From Erysipelotrichaceae bacterium (GTDB taxonomy: Bacteria > Bacillota_I > Bacilli_A > Erysipelotrichales > Coprobacillaceae), in assembly GCA_021770925.1 (NCBI GenBank), contig JAETPY010000001.1, positions 1 to 64,000 of the forward strand: a stretch of 64,000 nucleotides of DNA. The letters run 5' to 3'. Position 1 is the stretch's first letter. Every line of letters begins with the position of its first letter. A model generated the notes under the pieces. It was given only the letters and a program-made list of their open reading frames with translations. It was not told the origin of the DNA and ran no database searches. A program made the translations under genes and the position numbers. This document shows positions 24,545 through 34,603 of the stretch, piece by piece.

Positions 24545-26812
24545 ATGGCTAAAACGAGTCGATCAAAAAAATCCAAGCAAGAACAACTTAGTGAAGATTT
24601 AAAGGTCAGAATTATTGCTGTCACAGGTTTGTTTTTAGTTATTGTAGCGGCGATGAAATTGGGACCGATAGGAGAACAGTTAAATTTTCTTTGTACATAT
24701 ATATTAGGAAATTTTGTAGGAATTGGTTATGTAACATTAATTATAATTAGTATATATGTAATTTATTATGCTAAATTACCACGTTTTAACGGTCCTAACG
24801 CAATTGGATTTTATTTATTATCTGGAGCAGTCTTAACATTCATGTCATCACTTAGTGATGATAATATGACTGGGATGAAAGTAATTAATCAATATATTAA
24901 TCAGGCACCATGTAATCGTGGTGGTTTTATAGGTGCTTTATTATATGGAATGCTTAGTATGTTGTTTGATAAAACTGGAGCAATTATTGCTGCTGGCTTT
25001 ATTCTTATAATTAGTCTAGCCTTATTAGGAAGTAAATTTTATGTAGAGCATCGAAAAAAATCGCGACCTAAGATAACGTCTAAAAAGAAAAAAGAGAAAG
25101 AAAAGAATCAAAATTCAAGTAGATTTATTGATTTTTTTACTAAAAAAAGAGATATTGCTTTTTTTCCAGATGATATATTTGAAATAGATGAAGAAAAACC
25201 TGAAAAGAAAACGTCTGCAAGGATTCATACTGCTCATTTAGAAGAAGATGATAATATTTCTTCAGCATTAGAATTTGATGAAAAATCAATGACTTTAGAA
25301 ATAAAAGAAAAGGAGCCTAAAGTTCACGAAAATGATAATTCAAAACCAAAACAGAAAATTAATAAAAATTATCGATTACCAGCATTATCTTTATTAAAAA
25401 ATCCGATTTCAAAAAAATCCGGTGATAATAAAGGCAATGCTTTAGAAAAAGCAGAAGCTTTAACCAATGTTCTTCATGAATTTGGAGTCAATGCTTCAAT
25501 TAGTGATATTTTTATCGGACCTTCTGTTACTAAATATGAATTAAAACTTGAAACAGGAACTAGGGTTAATAAAATTCTCCAATTACAAGATGATATTAAA
25601 TTAGCTTTAGCTGCAAAGGATATTAGAATTGAAGCACCAATTCCTGGTAAACCAGCGGTTGGTGTAGAAATTCCTAATAGTGTAGCTACTATGGTTACTT
25701 TTAAAGAAGTTATTAAAGATATTCCTAAAGAACTTCAAGCAAATAAATTATTAGTTCCTTTGGGTAAAGATGTTAGTGGGAAAACCATTTATGCACAATT
25801 GAATAAGATGCCCCATTTATTAATTGCCGGAGCTACAGGAAGTGGTAAATCGGTTTGTGTAAATACTATTATATGTAGTATCTTGATGCGAGCAAGGCCA
25901 GATGAAGTTAAATTTATTTTAGTTGATCCTAAAAAAGTAGAACTTACTAATTATAATGGAATTCCTCATTTATTAGCACCAGTAGTAACTGATCCTAAAA
26001 AAGCAGCTGCAGTTTTACAAGAGGTTGTTGTGGAGATGGAACGACGTTATGATTTATTTGCAGGAGCAAATGTTAGAAATATTGAAGGGTATAATAAATA
26101 TGTCCATAAAAAAAATGAAGATCTGCCATTAGATGAACAGTTAGAAGTGCTACCGTTTCATGTTATTATCTTAGATGAAGTAGCTGATTTAATGATGGTT
26201 GCTAGTAAACAGGTTGAAGACTGTATTATGAGAATTGCCCAAATGGCCAGAGCAGCTGGAATTCATTTAATTGTTGCGACTCAAAGACCATCTACCGATA
26301 TTATTACAGGGGTTATTAAAGCTAATATACCTTCTAGAATTGCTTTTGCAGTATCATCAGGAATTGATTCTAGAACTATTTTAGATACTTCAGGAGCTGA
26401 AAAATTACTAGGTAAAGGTGATATGCTTTTTTCACCAATGGGTTCGAGTTCCCCAATCAGAGTTCAAGGTGCTTTTGTATCAGATGAAGAAGTTAATGCA
26501 ATTACTCATCATACAGCAAATCAGCAGGAAGCTAACTATGATGAAAAATATATTAATGTTAAACTGAATACATCTTCAGCAGGTGCTGCTTCTAAAGAGG
26601 AAGAAGAGGATGAGGAATATGAAATGTGTCGAAGCTTTGTTATTAATGCTCAAAAAGCTAGTACATCATTATTACAAAGACAGTTTAGAATTGGATATAA
26701 TAAAGCGGCACGGATTATTGACCAGCTGGAAGCTGATGGCGTGATTGGACCTCAAATAGGTTCAAAGCCTCGTGAAGTATACATACGCGGTTATCAAGAA
26801 GAAGATATCTGA
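24545..26812 (+). CDS. FtsK/SpoIIIE family DNA translocase
   Basis: Septal ATPase that pumps DNA during division or sporulation. The 755 residues have membrane helices in the first 170, a charged linker (about 180-280), the alpha domain, and the RecA-like motor with Walker A GATGSGKS and Walker B FHVIILDEVADLMM. The C-terminal gamma winged helix (SFVINAQKASTSLLQRQFRIGYNKAARIIDQLE) reads KOPS-type sites. Only this copy is visible, so the FtsK versus SpoIIIE role is open. Ends with TGA. Confidence 0.94.
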   Translation: MAKTSRSKKSKQEQLSEDLKVRIIAVTGLFLVIVAAMKLGPIGEQLNFLCTYILGNFVGIGYVTLIIISIYVIYYAKLPRFNGPNAIGFYLLSGAVLTFMSSLSDDNMTGMKVINQYINQAPCNRGGFIGALLYGMLSMLFDKTGAIIAAGFILIISLALLGSKFYVEHRKKSRPKITSKKKKEKEKNQNSSRFIDFFTKKRDIAFFPDDIFEIDEEKPEKKTSARIHTAHLEEDDNISSALEFDEKSMTLEIKEKEPKVHENDNSKPKQKINKNYRLPALSLLKNPISKKSGDNKGNALEKAEALTNVLHEFGVNASISDIFIGPSVTKYELKLETGTRVNKILQLQDDIKLALAAKDIRIEAPIPGKPAVGVEIPNSVATMVTFKEVIKDIPKELQANKLLVPLGKDVSGKTIYAQLNKMPHLLIAGATGSGKSVCVNTIICSILMRARPDEVKFILVDPKKVELTNYNGIPHLLAPVVTDPKKAAAVLQEVVVEMERRYDLFAGANVRNIEGYNKYVHKKNEDLPLDEQLEVLPFHVIILDEVADLMMVASKQVEDCIMRIAQMARAAGIHLIVATQRPSTDIITGVIKANIPSRIAFAVSSGIDSRTILDTSGAEKLLGKGDMLFSPMGSSSPIRVQGAFVSDEEVNAITHHTANQQEANYDEKYINVKLNTSSAGAASKEEEEDEEYEMCRSFVINAQKASTSLLQRQFRIGYNKAARIIDQLEADGVIGPQIGSKPREVYIRGYQEEDI

Positions 26813-26833
26813 AAGGATATCTTCTTTATTTTT
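26801..26833 (+). terminator. intrinsic terminator of ftsK
   Basis: Arms GAAGATATC/GATATCTTC spanning the stop codon, followed by T-rich sequence. Confidence 0.8.
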
Positions 26834-26916
26834 ATCTTGTATATTTAATACTGGAAATGGATATAATTTTGATAAATAATCGAGATTAATTTATATATGT
26901 AAAGGAGAAAATAAAA

Positions 26917-28011
26917 ATGAAAAAAACATTAATCATATTACTAACATTTTCATTTTTATTAGTAGGATGTGCAGGCAATGGGGATGAATTTGAAATTGCA
27001 TTAATTACTGATGCTGGTGACATCAATGATAAATCTTTTAACCAGGCAGCCTGGCAAGCAATAGAAATGTTTGGAAGAGAAGAAAACATTACTTATAAAT
27101 ATTATAAGCCGGCTACATTTGATGCTGCAGGCTATAAAGCTCAAATTGAAGAAGCTGTGTATAATGGTGCAAAAATAATTATCTGTCCAGGTTTTAAGTT
27201 TGGCAATGTGATTGGTGAGGTACAAGAAGAATATGCAGAGGTTAAGTTCATTTTGATTGATGCAACGCCAACACTTTCTGACGAAAAGGACAGTACAAAA
27301 ACAAAAGCAATAGAACCTAGTAATAACGTATATTGTGCCTTATATAATGAAGCACAGGCGGGATATTTGGCTGGGTATGCAGTAGTAAAAGCAGGTTATA
27401 CTAAACTTGGGTTTATGGGAGGAATTACCTTACCAGCAGTAGTCAACTACGGATATGGATTTATTCAAGGTGCTAATGATGCAGCTTTACAATCAGGAGT
27501 TAATATCGATATGATGTATACTTATACTGGAACTTTTAGTGAAGATCCTACAATCAAAACAAAAGCAGCTAAATGGTATGATGCAAAAACTGAAGTTATT
27601 TTTTCCTGTGGTGGAGGAATTTGTAATTCCATTTTTTCAGCAGCTAAAGAAGCCGGAAAATATGCCATAGGTGTAGACAGCAATCAAAATGATAATACTA
27701 CAGGAGTAGTTATTACATCAGCATTGAAGAATGTTAATAAAACTGTTTATGATAAACTTACTGATTATAAAAATGATAAATTTACTGGGAAAATTGAAAT
27801 ACTTGATGCCGCAGGAGAATATGTGGGATTACCTAAAGATTTTAATCGTTTAGGTGATTTTAATGAGGAAGCATATGATGAAATTTTTACAAAAATAGCT
27901 AATGGAATTATTCAAATTAAAACTATGGAAGATATAGATACTAATAATAAAGATAGTGGAAATCCCACTAAATTAAAAGTAACAAATGTCAATATCACAT
28001 ATGATAAATAA
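26917..28011 (+). CDS. BMP-family nucleoside-binding lipoprotein
   Basis: Substrate-binding lipoprotein (Bmp/Med/TmpC family) of a purine nucleoside ABC importer. The 364 residues begin with a signal peptide and the lipobox LVGC (Cys18). IALITDAGDINDKSFNQAAW is the typical ligand-binding start, with GYLAGYAVVKAGYTKLGFMGG and IFSCGGGICNSIFSAAKEAG further on. The ATG follows AAAGGAG. First of four genes that make a complete transporter (binding protein, ATPase, two permeases). Nucleoside specificity is known for the family, not shown here. Confidence 0.9.
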   Translation: MKKTLIILLTFSFLLVGCAGNGDEFEIALITDAGDINDKSFNQAAWQAIEMFGREENITYKYYKPATFDAAGYKAQIEEAVYNGAKIIICPGFKFGNVIGEVQEEYAEVKFILIDATPTLSDEKDSTKTKAIEPSNNVYCALYNEAQAGYLAGYAVVKAGYTKLGFMGGITLPAVVNYGYGFIQGANDAALQSGVNIDMMYTYTGTFSEDPTIKTKAAKWYDAKTEVIFSCGGGICNSIFSAAKEAGKYAIGVDSNQNDNTTGVVITSALKNVNKTVYDKLTDYKNDKFTGKIEILDAAGEYVGLPKDFNRLGDFNEEAYDEIFTKIANGIIQIKTMEDIDTNNKDSGNPTKLKVTNVNITYDK

Positions 28012-28055
28012 AAGCAGGAATACTCACTTTTATTTAAGATAATGGGAGCAAATTT

Positions 28056-29588
28056 ATGGATTATGCAATTGAAATGTTAAATATTACTAAAGAATTTCCT
28101 GGTGTTAAAGCAAATGATCATATTACTTTACGCGTAAAAAAAGGTGAAATTCATGCTTTGTTAGGTGAAAATGGAGCAGGTAAATCAACTTTAATGTCTA
28201 TTTTATTTGGATTATATCAGCCAGATAGTGGATATATAAAAATAGATGGCAAAAAAGTAAAAATTAATAATCCTGGTGATGCCAATGAATTTAAAATTGG
28301 GATGGTTCATCAGCATTTTAAGTTAATTAATACTTTTAGTATATTAGATAATATAATTTTAGGTGTAGAAGAAACTAAAAATGGTTTTTTAACAAAAAAT
28401 AGTGCTCGCAAAAAAATTATTGAATTATCAAACCAATATCATTTAAATATTGATCCAGATCTTTTAATTAAAGATATTACAGTAGGAATGCAGCAAAGAG
28501 TAGAAATTTTAAAAATGCTGTTTAGAAATAATGAAATATTGATTTTTGATGAACCTACTGCAGTACTGACTTTACAAGAGATTGAAGAACTTTTAAAGAT
28601 TATGAAAAGGTTAGTTAATGAAGGTAAATCAATTATTTTCATAACACATAAATTAAATGAAATTAAAGCTGTGGCTAATCGCTGTACGATTATTCGTAAA
28701 GGAAAATATGTTGATACAGTGAATATTGATGAGGTTTCTAAAGAACAATTATCAAAAATGATGGTTGGTCGTAATATAAATTTAGTCTTTGAAAAACAAA
28801 GAGCTGATTTAAAAGAGACAGTTTTAAAAGTGGAAAATCTTAATTATTTAAAAAAAGGTGCTGCTAAAAATACTTTAACGAATATTAATTTTGGTGTTAG
28901 ACGTGGCGAAATTGTTGGTATTGCAGGAATTGAAGGTAATGGCCAAAGTGAGCTAATATCAGCTCTTACAGGAATGCTAAATGGTTATACAGGTAAAATT
29001 ATTTTAAATAATCAAGATATTACTAGTTGTTCTATTAAAGATCGTATTTTAAAAGGAATTTCATACATTCCAGAAGATCGCCATAAATATGGATTAGTAC
29101 TTGATTATAATATTGCTGAGAATATGATTTTAAAAAATTATAATCATAAAAAAAATCAAAAATATGGTTTTTTGCAGTTTGATTATATTTATGATCATAC
29201 AGAAGAATTAATTAAGAAATTTGATATTCGTTCTAATCAGGGAGCTCATTCAATTATTCGTGGAATGTCAGGAGGTAACCAGCAAAAAATAATTATTGCT
29301 CGTGAAATTGATAGTAATCGAGATTTGTTGATTGCAGTGCAGCCAACTCGTGGTTTAGATATAGGAGCAATTGAATTTATTCATAAGCAGCTTCTCCAAC
29401 AAAGAGAAAAAGGACATGCACTACTACTGGTCAGTCTAGAATTGGATGAAATTATGAATATAAGTGATCGTATTTTAGTAATGTATGAAGGTAAAATTGT
29501 TGCTAATCTTAATCCTAAAGAAATTAACATTGAAGAATTAGGTCTTTATATGGCAGGTTCAAAGCGAGGTACAGAGTGTGAAAAATAA
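28056..29588 (+). CDS. nucleoside/simple-sugar ABC transporter ATP-binding protein (NupO-like)
   Basis: 510 residues with two ABC domains in tandem. The first has Walker A GENGAGKST, signature VGMQQRVEIL and Walker B ILIFDEPTAVLT. The second has the degenerate Walker A GIEGNGQSE usual in this carbohydrate/nucleoside type, signature MSGGNQQK and VQPTRGLD. Energises uptake through the two following permeases. The ATG follows GGGAGC. It overlaps the next gene by 11 bp. Confidence 0.93.
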   Translation: MDYAIEMLNITKEFPGVKANDHITLRVKKGEIHALLGENGAGKSTLMSILFGLYQPDSGYIKIDGKKVKINNPGDANEFKIGMVHQHFKLINTFSILDNIILGVEETKNGFLTKNSARKKIIELSNQYHLNIDPDLLIKDITVGMQQRVEILKMLFRNNEILIFDEPTAVLTLQEIEELLKIMKRLVNEGKSIIFITHKLNEIKAVANRCTIIRKGKYVDTVNIDEVSKEQLSKMMVGRNINLVFEKQRADLKETVLKVENLNYLKKGAAKNTLTNINFGVRRGEIVGIAGIEGNGQSELISALTGMLNGYTGKIILNNQDITSCSIKDRILKGISYIPEDRHKYGLVLDYNIAENMILKNYNHKKNQKYGFLQFDYIYDHTEELIKKFDIRSNQGAHSIIRGMSGGNQQKIIIAREIDSNRDLLIAVQPTRGLDIGAIEFIHKQLLQQREKGHALLLVSLELDEIMNISDRILVMYEGKIVANLNPKEINIEELGLYMAGSKRGTECEK

Positions 29589-30672
29589 GATATGGGTTAA
29601 ATCGTTTGTCTCATCTTTAATTGCAGTTTTTTGTGGCCTTATTTTTGGCTTGATCATTATGTTTTTAGTAATTCCTAATCGAGCATTAGAAGGTTTTTCA
29701 ATCTTACTTAGAGGAGGTTTTTATCGAGGAATAAAAAGTGCTGGCGAAGTTTTATATTTGTCGGTTCCAATCATGATGACAGGACTTTCAGTGGCATTTG
29801 CATTTAAATGCGGCTTATTTAATATTGGCACCCCAGGACAATATATTATAGGTGCATTTGTCTCGATGTTTGTGGCTTTTAATACTACTTTCATTTCAGA
29901 TTCATTTCGTTGGTTATTTGCAATTTTAATTGGAGGACTAGCGGGAGCTTTGTGGGCCGCTATTCCTGGTGTTTTAAAAGCTTATTGCAATGTAAATGAG
30001 GTGATATCTGGCATAATGATGAATTATACAGGAATGTTGCTTGTAATTGAGGGGGTTAAACGATTTATGTATAATTCAGCAGGTGGCGAGTCTTATGCGA
30101 TTTCAAAAAGTCTTGCGATTCCTAAACTAGGTCTAGATAAAATTTTTAGAGGATCAAGTATTAATGCAGGAACTCTGATTGCAATTGGGATATGTTTTGC
30201 TGCTCATATAATTATGAATAAAACGGTTTTTGGCTATGAATTGAAAGCGGCTGGTTATAATTTAGATGCTAGTAAATATGCTGGTATGAATGAAAAGAAA
30301 AGTATTGTTTTAACAATGATGGCAGCAGGTTTTTTTGCTGGTCTTGGGGGAGCACTGGTTTATCTTGCTGGTACTGGAAGAACGATTAGTACAGCAGAAA
30401 TATTGGCAACTGAAGGATTTAACGGAATTTCAGTTGCTCTATTAGGTTTTAATAATCCATTAGGGGTGATTTTTGCATCTTTATTTGTTGCTTATATCAA
30501 TTTAGGTGGAAATTATATTCAGGCAGTACATATTGCAATTGAAATTATTGATATAATTGTTGCTGCTATTATCTATTTTAGTTCATTTACATTATTCATT
30601 AATTTAGCCTTGGAAAAAAGATATCGACGTAAATATAATGATCGAATAGTGATGATAGGAGAGGAAAAATAA
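29578..30672 (+). CDS. nucleoside ABC transporter permease (NupP-like)
   Basis: 364 residues of the BPD_transp_2 family with about ten membrane helices. FGLIIMFLVIPNRALEGFSILLRGG near the start and GLFNIGTPGQYIIGAF, AAIPGVLKAYCNVNEVISGIMMNY are typical. Starts with GTG at 29578 inside the ATPase gene, with GAGGT about 10 bases upstream. Ends in a TAATG overlap with the second permease. Confidence 0.9.
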   Translation: MKNKIWVKSFVSSLIAVFCGLIFGLIIMFLVIPNRALEGFSILLRGGFYRGIKSAGEVLYLSVPIMMTGLSVAFAFKCGLFNIGTPGQYIIGAFVSMFVAFNTTFISDSFRWLFAILIGGLAGALWAAIPGVLKAYCNVNEVISGIMMNYTGMLLVIEGVKRFMYNSAGGESYAISKSLAIPKLGLDKIFRGSSINAGTLIAIGICFAAHIIMNKTVFGYELKAAGYNLDASKYAGMNEKKSIVLTMMAAGFFAGLGGALVYLAGTGRTISTAEILATEGFNGISVALLGFNNPLGVIFASLFVAYINLGGNYIQAVHIAIEIIDIIVAAIIYFSSFTLFINLALEKRYRRKYNDRIVMIGEEK

Positions 30673-31634
30673 TGGATTTATTTTATTTTTTGTTTAGACA
30701 AAGTTTAATGTTTTCCATCCCTCTATTAATCGTTGCTTTAGGCGGGTTGTTTAGTGAACGTACAGGAGTTATTAATATTGCTTTGGAAGGAATTATGATT
30801 TTTAGTGCCTTTTTTGGAATTTGGTTTATGTATACTGCTCAAAATAATCATTGGTTAAATGGTCAAAAATTATTTTTTGGATCATTGTTGATTTCAGGGA
30901 TAGTTGGTGGAATGTTTTCTTTACTACATGCATTTGCTTCAATTAATATGAAAGCCAATCAAACTATTTCTGGAACTGCCTTAAATTTATTTGCACCAGC
31001 GTTTGGCATCTTTGTTACCAAAACAATGTTTGGTGGAGTTAAAAGCATTCCTTTTACTAATGAATTTTTAATAAAAAAAGTGCCTGGTTTGTCTGATATT
31101 CCAGTTATTGGTAAAATGTTTTTTACAGATTTTTATTTATCAACATTTATAGGAATCATAGTTCTAATTATTACATATATTTTTTTGTATAAAACTAAAA
31201 CCGGTTTAAGAATTAGAGCCTGTGGCGAAAATCCTCAGGCTGTTGATGCTGCAGGCATTAGTGTTTATAAAATCCGCTATATTGGTGTTGTTTTATCAGG
31301 AATATTATCAGGTGTGGGTGGGGTGATTTATGTTATTCCAATTACTAGTGAATATTCTAGCACAGTGGCTGGTTATGGATTTTTAGCTTTAGCTGTATTG
31401 ATTTTTGGGAACTGGAAACCTTGGCAAATTGCAATTTCCGCTGTATTTTTTGCTCTTGCAAAAACTTTGGCGGTTACTTATGCTTCAATTCCATTTTTAT
31501 TAAACTTGGGTATTCCAGGAATGATTTTTAAGATATTTCCATATACAGCAACATTAGTACTATTAGCATTTACTTCAAAAAATTCTGCTGTTCCAAAGGC
31601 TTTGGGTGAGCCATTTGATAAAAGTAAACGTTAA
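30672..31634 (+). CDS. nucleoside ABC transporter permease (NupQ-like)
   Basis: 320 residues, second BPD_transp_2 permease. IVALGGLFSERTGVINIALEGIMIFSAFFG and GLRIRACGENPQAVDAAGISVYKIRY are the conserved segments; about nine membrane helices. The ATG overlaps the stop of the first permease (TAATG), so translation is coupled. It ends the operon, with a terminator-like hairpin downstream. Confidence 0.9.
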   Translation: MDLFYFLFRQSLMFSIPLLIVALGGLFSERTGVINIALEGIMIFSAFFGIWFMYTAQNNHWLNGQKLFFGSLLISGIVGGMFSLLHAFASINMKANQTISGTALNLFAPAFGIFVTKTMFGGVKSIPFTNEFLIKKVPGLSDIPVIGKMFFTDFYLSTFIGIIVLIITYIFLYKTKTGLRIRACGENPQAVDAAGISVYKIRYIGVVLSGILSGVGGVIYVIPITSEYSSTVAGYGFLALAVLIFGNWKPWQIAISAVFFALAKTLAVTYASIPFLLNLGIPGMIFKIFPYTATLVLLAFTSKNSAVPKALGEPFDKSKR

Positions 31635-31655
31635 TTTTTTTAGTTTTATTGTAAT

Positions 31656-31703
31656 AAAAAGTGTTAAAATTAAAAAAATATCACAACGTGACACTTTTTT
31701 AGT
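31656..31703 (+). terminator. terminator-like hairpin after the ABC transporter operon
   Basis: Arms AAAAAGTGT/ACACTTTTT with a long AT-rich loop that holds a small TCAC-AAC-GTGA repeat; T-run follows. Confidence 0.55.
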
Positions 31704-31826
31704 TGTTTTAAATACGAATAGTTTTTTACTATTAATAGTATTTTATGGTAATAAAATGGGGTTTTAATTTTATTTTTTGAATTTTAGTGTATAATATATA
31801 CATTAGATTTATAGAAGGAGTGTCAT

Positions 31827-33089
31827 ATGAAAAAAAGTTATCAGCTTTTGGGATATACATTACATGTAATTCCAACTAGGAAATTCAAAAATATAACAAT
31901 GTCTTTAAAACTTGAGAATAAATTAACGAGAGAAAACGTTACCAAAAGATCGTTACTGGCATTTATGTTAACAGGTGGAACTAAGGAATATCCATCTACT
32001 CAAGCTCTATCTAGTCATTTAGAAGATTTGTATGGAATGAACTTTGGTACTAATTTAGCGACTAAAGGATTATCACAAGTATTAAATATTTCTAGTGTCT
32101 GCATTAATGAAGCTTTTTTGCCATATCAGGAAGATTTATTAAAACAACAAATTAAATTATTTAATGATGTTCTTTATAATCCTAATGTTAAAGATGGCAA
32201 ATTTGATGAACAAACTTTTAATATTAAGAAAAAAGAGTTAAGAGAACGTTTAATTGTTCAAAATGATGATAAGTTTATGTATGGGTTGAATCAGTTATTT
32301 ATAAATATGGGAGAAGGGGGATTTTTATCAATTTGTAATAATGGGTACATTGAAGAACTAGATAAGATAACTAATGAAGAATTGTATCAATATTTATTAG
32401 AATGTGTTAAAAATGATGTTAAACATTTATATGTTGTTGGAGATGTGGATGAGAGTATTGTTGAGGTTTTTAAAGAAAATTTAAGTTTTGATACTAATCC
32501 GCCTTCAAATGAGGTTGTAACTAATTTTAACTCAACAAAAAAAGAAGTCCTTGAAGTAATTGAAAAACAAGACATAACCCAGGCTAAGTTGAATTTAGGC
32601 TTTGTTGTGGATTGTAACTTTTTAGATGAAGGTACTTATGCAATGACAGTTTTTAATGCTATTTTTGGTGGTTTTTCACAATCAAGATTATTTAAAGTTG
32701 TTAGAGAAGAACATAGCCTTTGTTATTATATTTCCTCTAGTTATGGCGCTTTTAGTGGAATCATGACAGTTAATGCAGGAATTGAGGGAAGCAATTATCA
32801 AAAGGCTAAAGAACTTATTATGGATGAATTGGCTAAAATTCAAAATGGTGATTTTAGTGAGGATGAAATTAATTTAGCAAAATTAATGTTAAAAAGTTCA
32901 CTTATAAAAACGAAAGATGAGCCAATGAGTTTAATTGCATTAGCTTATAATCGTGATTTAACTAATAAACAAGAAACTAATGATGAATATCTTGAAAATA
33001 TTTTAAAAGTAACAAAAGAAGAAATTATCGCAGCAAGTAAAAAGGTTTATTTAGATACTATTTTCTTGCTTACAGGGAGTGATAAATAA
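31827..33089 (+). CDS. M16-family peptidase-like protein, non-catalytic partner (YmfF-like)
   Basis: 420 residues of the insulinase fold without the HxxEH zinc motif at the expected place: the region reads TKRSLLAFMLTGGTKEYPSTQ. FSQSRLFKVVREEHSLCYYISSSYG is the second-domain motif with the R/Y pair. Pairs with the catalytic M16 protein that follows. The Bacillus counterparts ymfF-ymfH are adjacent in the same order. The ATG follows AAGGAGTG. The TAATG overlap joins the two genes. Physiological substrate unknown. Confidence 0.85.
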   Translation: MKKSYQLLGYTLHVIPTRKFKNITMSLKLENKLTRENVTKRSLLAFMLTGGTKEYPSTQALSSHLEDLYGMNFGTNLATKGLSQVLNISSVCINEAFLPYQEDLLKQQIKLFNDVLYNPNVKDGKFDEQTFNIKKKELRERLIVQNDDKFMYGLNQLFINMGEGGFLSICNNGYIEELDKITNEELYQYLLECVKNDVKHLYVVGDVDESIVEVFKENLSFDTNPPSNEVVTNFNSTKKEVLEVIEKQDITQAKLNLGFVVDCNFLDEGTYAMTVFNAIFGGFSQSRLFKVVREEHSLCYYISSSYGAFSGIMTVNAGIEGSNYQKAKELIMDELAKIQNGDFSEDEINLAKLMLKSSLIKTKDEPMSLIALAYNRDLTNKQETNDEYLENILKVTKEEIIAASKKVYLDTIFLLTGSDK

Positions 33090-34369
33090 TGGAAAAAATA
33101 TATTTTGAAACTTTAAAAGAAACCTTATATCATGAAAAGATGGATAATGGTCTAGAAGTTTATTTACTTCCAAAACCTGGTTTTGAAAAAACCTATGGCT
33201 TGTTTTCAACCAGATTTGGAGCAATCGATACTAAGTTTGTACCAATTGATCAAGATCAAATGATTAAGGTAGAAGATGGAATTGCTCATTTTCTTGAACA
33301 TAAAATGTTTGATATGAATGGCAGTGATGCTTCAGATGAATTTGCAAAATTAGGAGCAAGTACCAACGCCTTTACTTCATCAAGTAGAACTGCTTATTTG
33401 TTTAGTACAACTACTAATGAATATCCATGCATTGAATTATTATTAGATTTTGTTCAAAAGTTAGAAATCACTCCAGAAAGTGTTGAAAAAGAGAAAGGAA
33501 TCATTGGTCAAGAAATCAAAATGTACGATGATGATCCAGATTGGCAGGTTTATTTTGGTTCGATTCAAAATCTATATAATAATCATCCTGTCGCTGTTGA
33601 TATTGCAGGAACAGTAGAAACTGTTAATAATACGACTAAAGAAATGTTGGAGCTTTGTTATAACACTTTTTATCATCCAAGTAATATGATGATTTTTATT
33701 GTTGGAAACATTGAGGCTAATAAAGCAATGTCAGTAATTAAAGAAAACCAGTCTAAAAAGAATTTTAATTTTGCTAAAAAGATTGTTTGTCAGAAAAATA
33801 TTGAACCTTGTAACATCAAGACTAAGGAAAATATTTTAACTATGGATGTTGAAATGAATAAAATCATTGTTTCAATTAAAATAAATGAGATTTTAGATGA
33901 TCCTAAATTAAAGATCAAACGAGAATTGGCAATTAATCTGTTGTTTGATTTATTATTTTCAAAGAGTGCCAAATTATATAATGAGTGGTTAAATAAGGGA
34001 ATAATAAATGATTCTTTTAGTGCCAATTTTACTCAAGAACGTGATTATGCTTTTATTCAGATAGGTTGTGATTGTGATGATTATGAGACATTAAAAGAAC
34101 ATATATTTGATTTGATTAGAAATTTGAAGAATATTGAAATTTCTAAAAATGATTTTGAAAGAATTAAAAAGAAAAATATCGGACTATTTATAAATTTGTT
34201 TAATGGTCCTGAAAGTATTGCAAATTTATTTAGCCGTTATTATTTTGAAGGAACGATTGCATTAGACTTAATTGATGAAATTGCTGAGATTTCACTTGAG
34301 GATATTTATGATATGTTTAAATATTTTGATTTAGAATATACTAGTGTATGTATTGTTAAAAAAAAGTAA
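33089..34369 (+). CDS. M16-family zinc metallopeptidase (YmfH-like)
   Basis: 426 residues. HFLEH in EDGIAHFLEHKMFD is the inverted zinc motif, and a distal Glu follows in EKEKGIIGQEIKMYDDDPDW. This is the active partner of the preceding inactive subunit. It probably degrades or processes peptides in the cytoplasm, since no signal peptide is seen. Last gene of the pair; the 6S RNA promoter begins about 30 bases after the stop. Confidence 0.88.
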   Translation: MEKIYFETLKETLYHEKMDNGLEVYLLPKPGFEKTYGLFSTRFGAIDTKFVPIDQDQMIKVEDGIAHFLEHKMFDMNGSDASDEFAKLGASTNAFTSSSRTAYLFSTTTNEYPCIELLLDFVQKLEITPESVEKEKGIIGQEIKMYDDDPDWQVYFGSIQNLYNNHPVAVDIAGTVETVNNTTKEMLELCYNTFYHPSNMMIFIVGNIEANKAMSVIKENQSKKNFNFAKKIVCQKNIEPCNIKTKENILTMDVEMNKIIVSIKINEILDDPKLKIKRELAINLLFDLLFSKSAKLYNEWLNKGIINDSFSANFTQERDYAFIQIGCDCDDYETLKEHIFDLIRNLKNIEISKNDFERIKKKNIGLFINLFNGPESIANLFSRYYFEGTIALDLIDEIAEISLEDIYDMFKYFDLEYTSVCIVKKK

Positions 34370-34400
34370 AATTATGTTAAATAACGTGGGTGAATAATAG

Positions 34401-34428
34401 TTGACACTTGTCATGCTTATGTTATAAT
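34401..34428 (+). promoter_or_regulatory. strong sigma-A promoter of the 6S RNA
   Basis: -35 TTGACA (34401-34406), 16-bp spacer, -10 TATAAT (34423-34428). The predicted start near 34435 falls on the first base of the closing stem. Confidence 0.8.
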
Positions 34429-34434
34429 AACGTT

Positions 34435-34589
34435 GGTTAGAGAGTAAATAAATTTCCACATCATAGATAAGGGAACCTGATCTAAATCACGGTGTTGAAA
34501 ACCTATCATAGAATAGGGATCCTAAAGTGTATTTAAAGGTGCCCACCTGTATAAAACAGGGAAATATCTAAAGCTCTCTACCTTTTTTT
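34435..34589 (+). ncRNA. ssrS: 6S RNA
   Basis: About 155 nt with the 6S rod. The closing stem pairs GG-TAGAGAG with CTCTCTA-CC, then ATTTCC with GGAAAT. A large central bubble follows, with a small hairpin CCTGT-ATAAA-ACAGG on its 3' side. The upper rod pairs GGG/CCC, ACCT/AGGT, AAAT/ATTT and CAC/GTG and ends in CCTAT-CATAGA-ATAGG. Seven T after the closing stem make a terminator, and a consensus promoter lies just upstream. 6S RNA binds the sigma-A holoenzyme. It is shorter than the usual 180-200 nt. The call rests on architecture, not a covariance search. Confidence 0.8.
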
Positions 34590-34603
34590 ATATAAGGAGA
34601 AAG

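Noticed and set aside
34435-34603. Riboswitch controlling DUF896
   Set aside because: The element has a complete 6S-like rod, its own consensus promoter and a terminal stem plus T-run, with no visible antiterminator.
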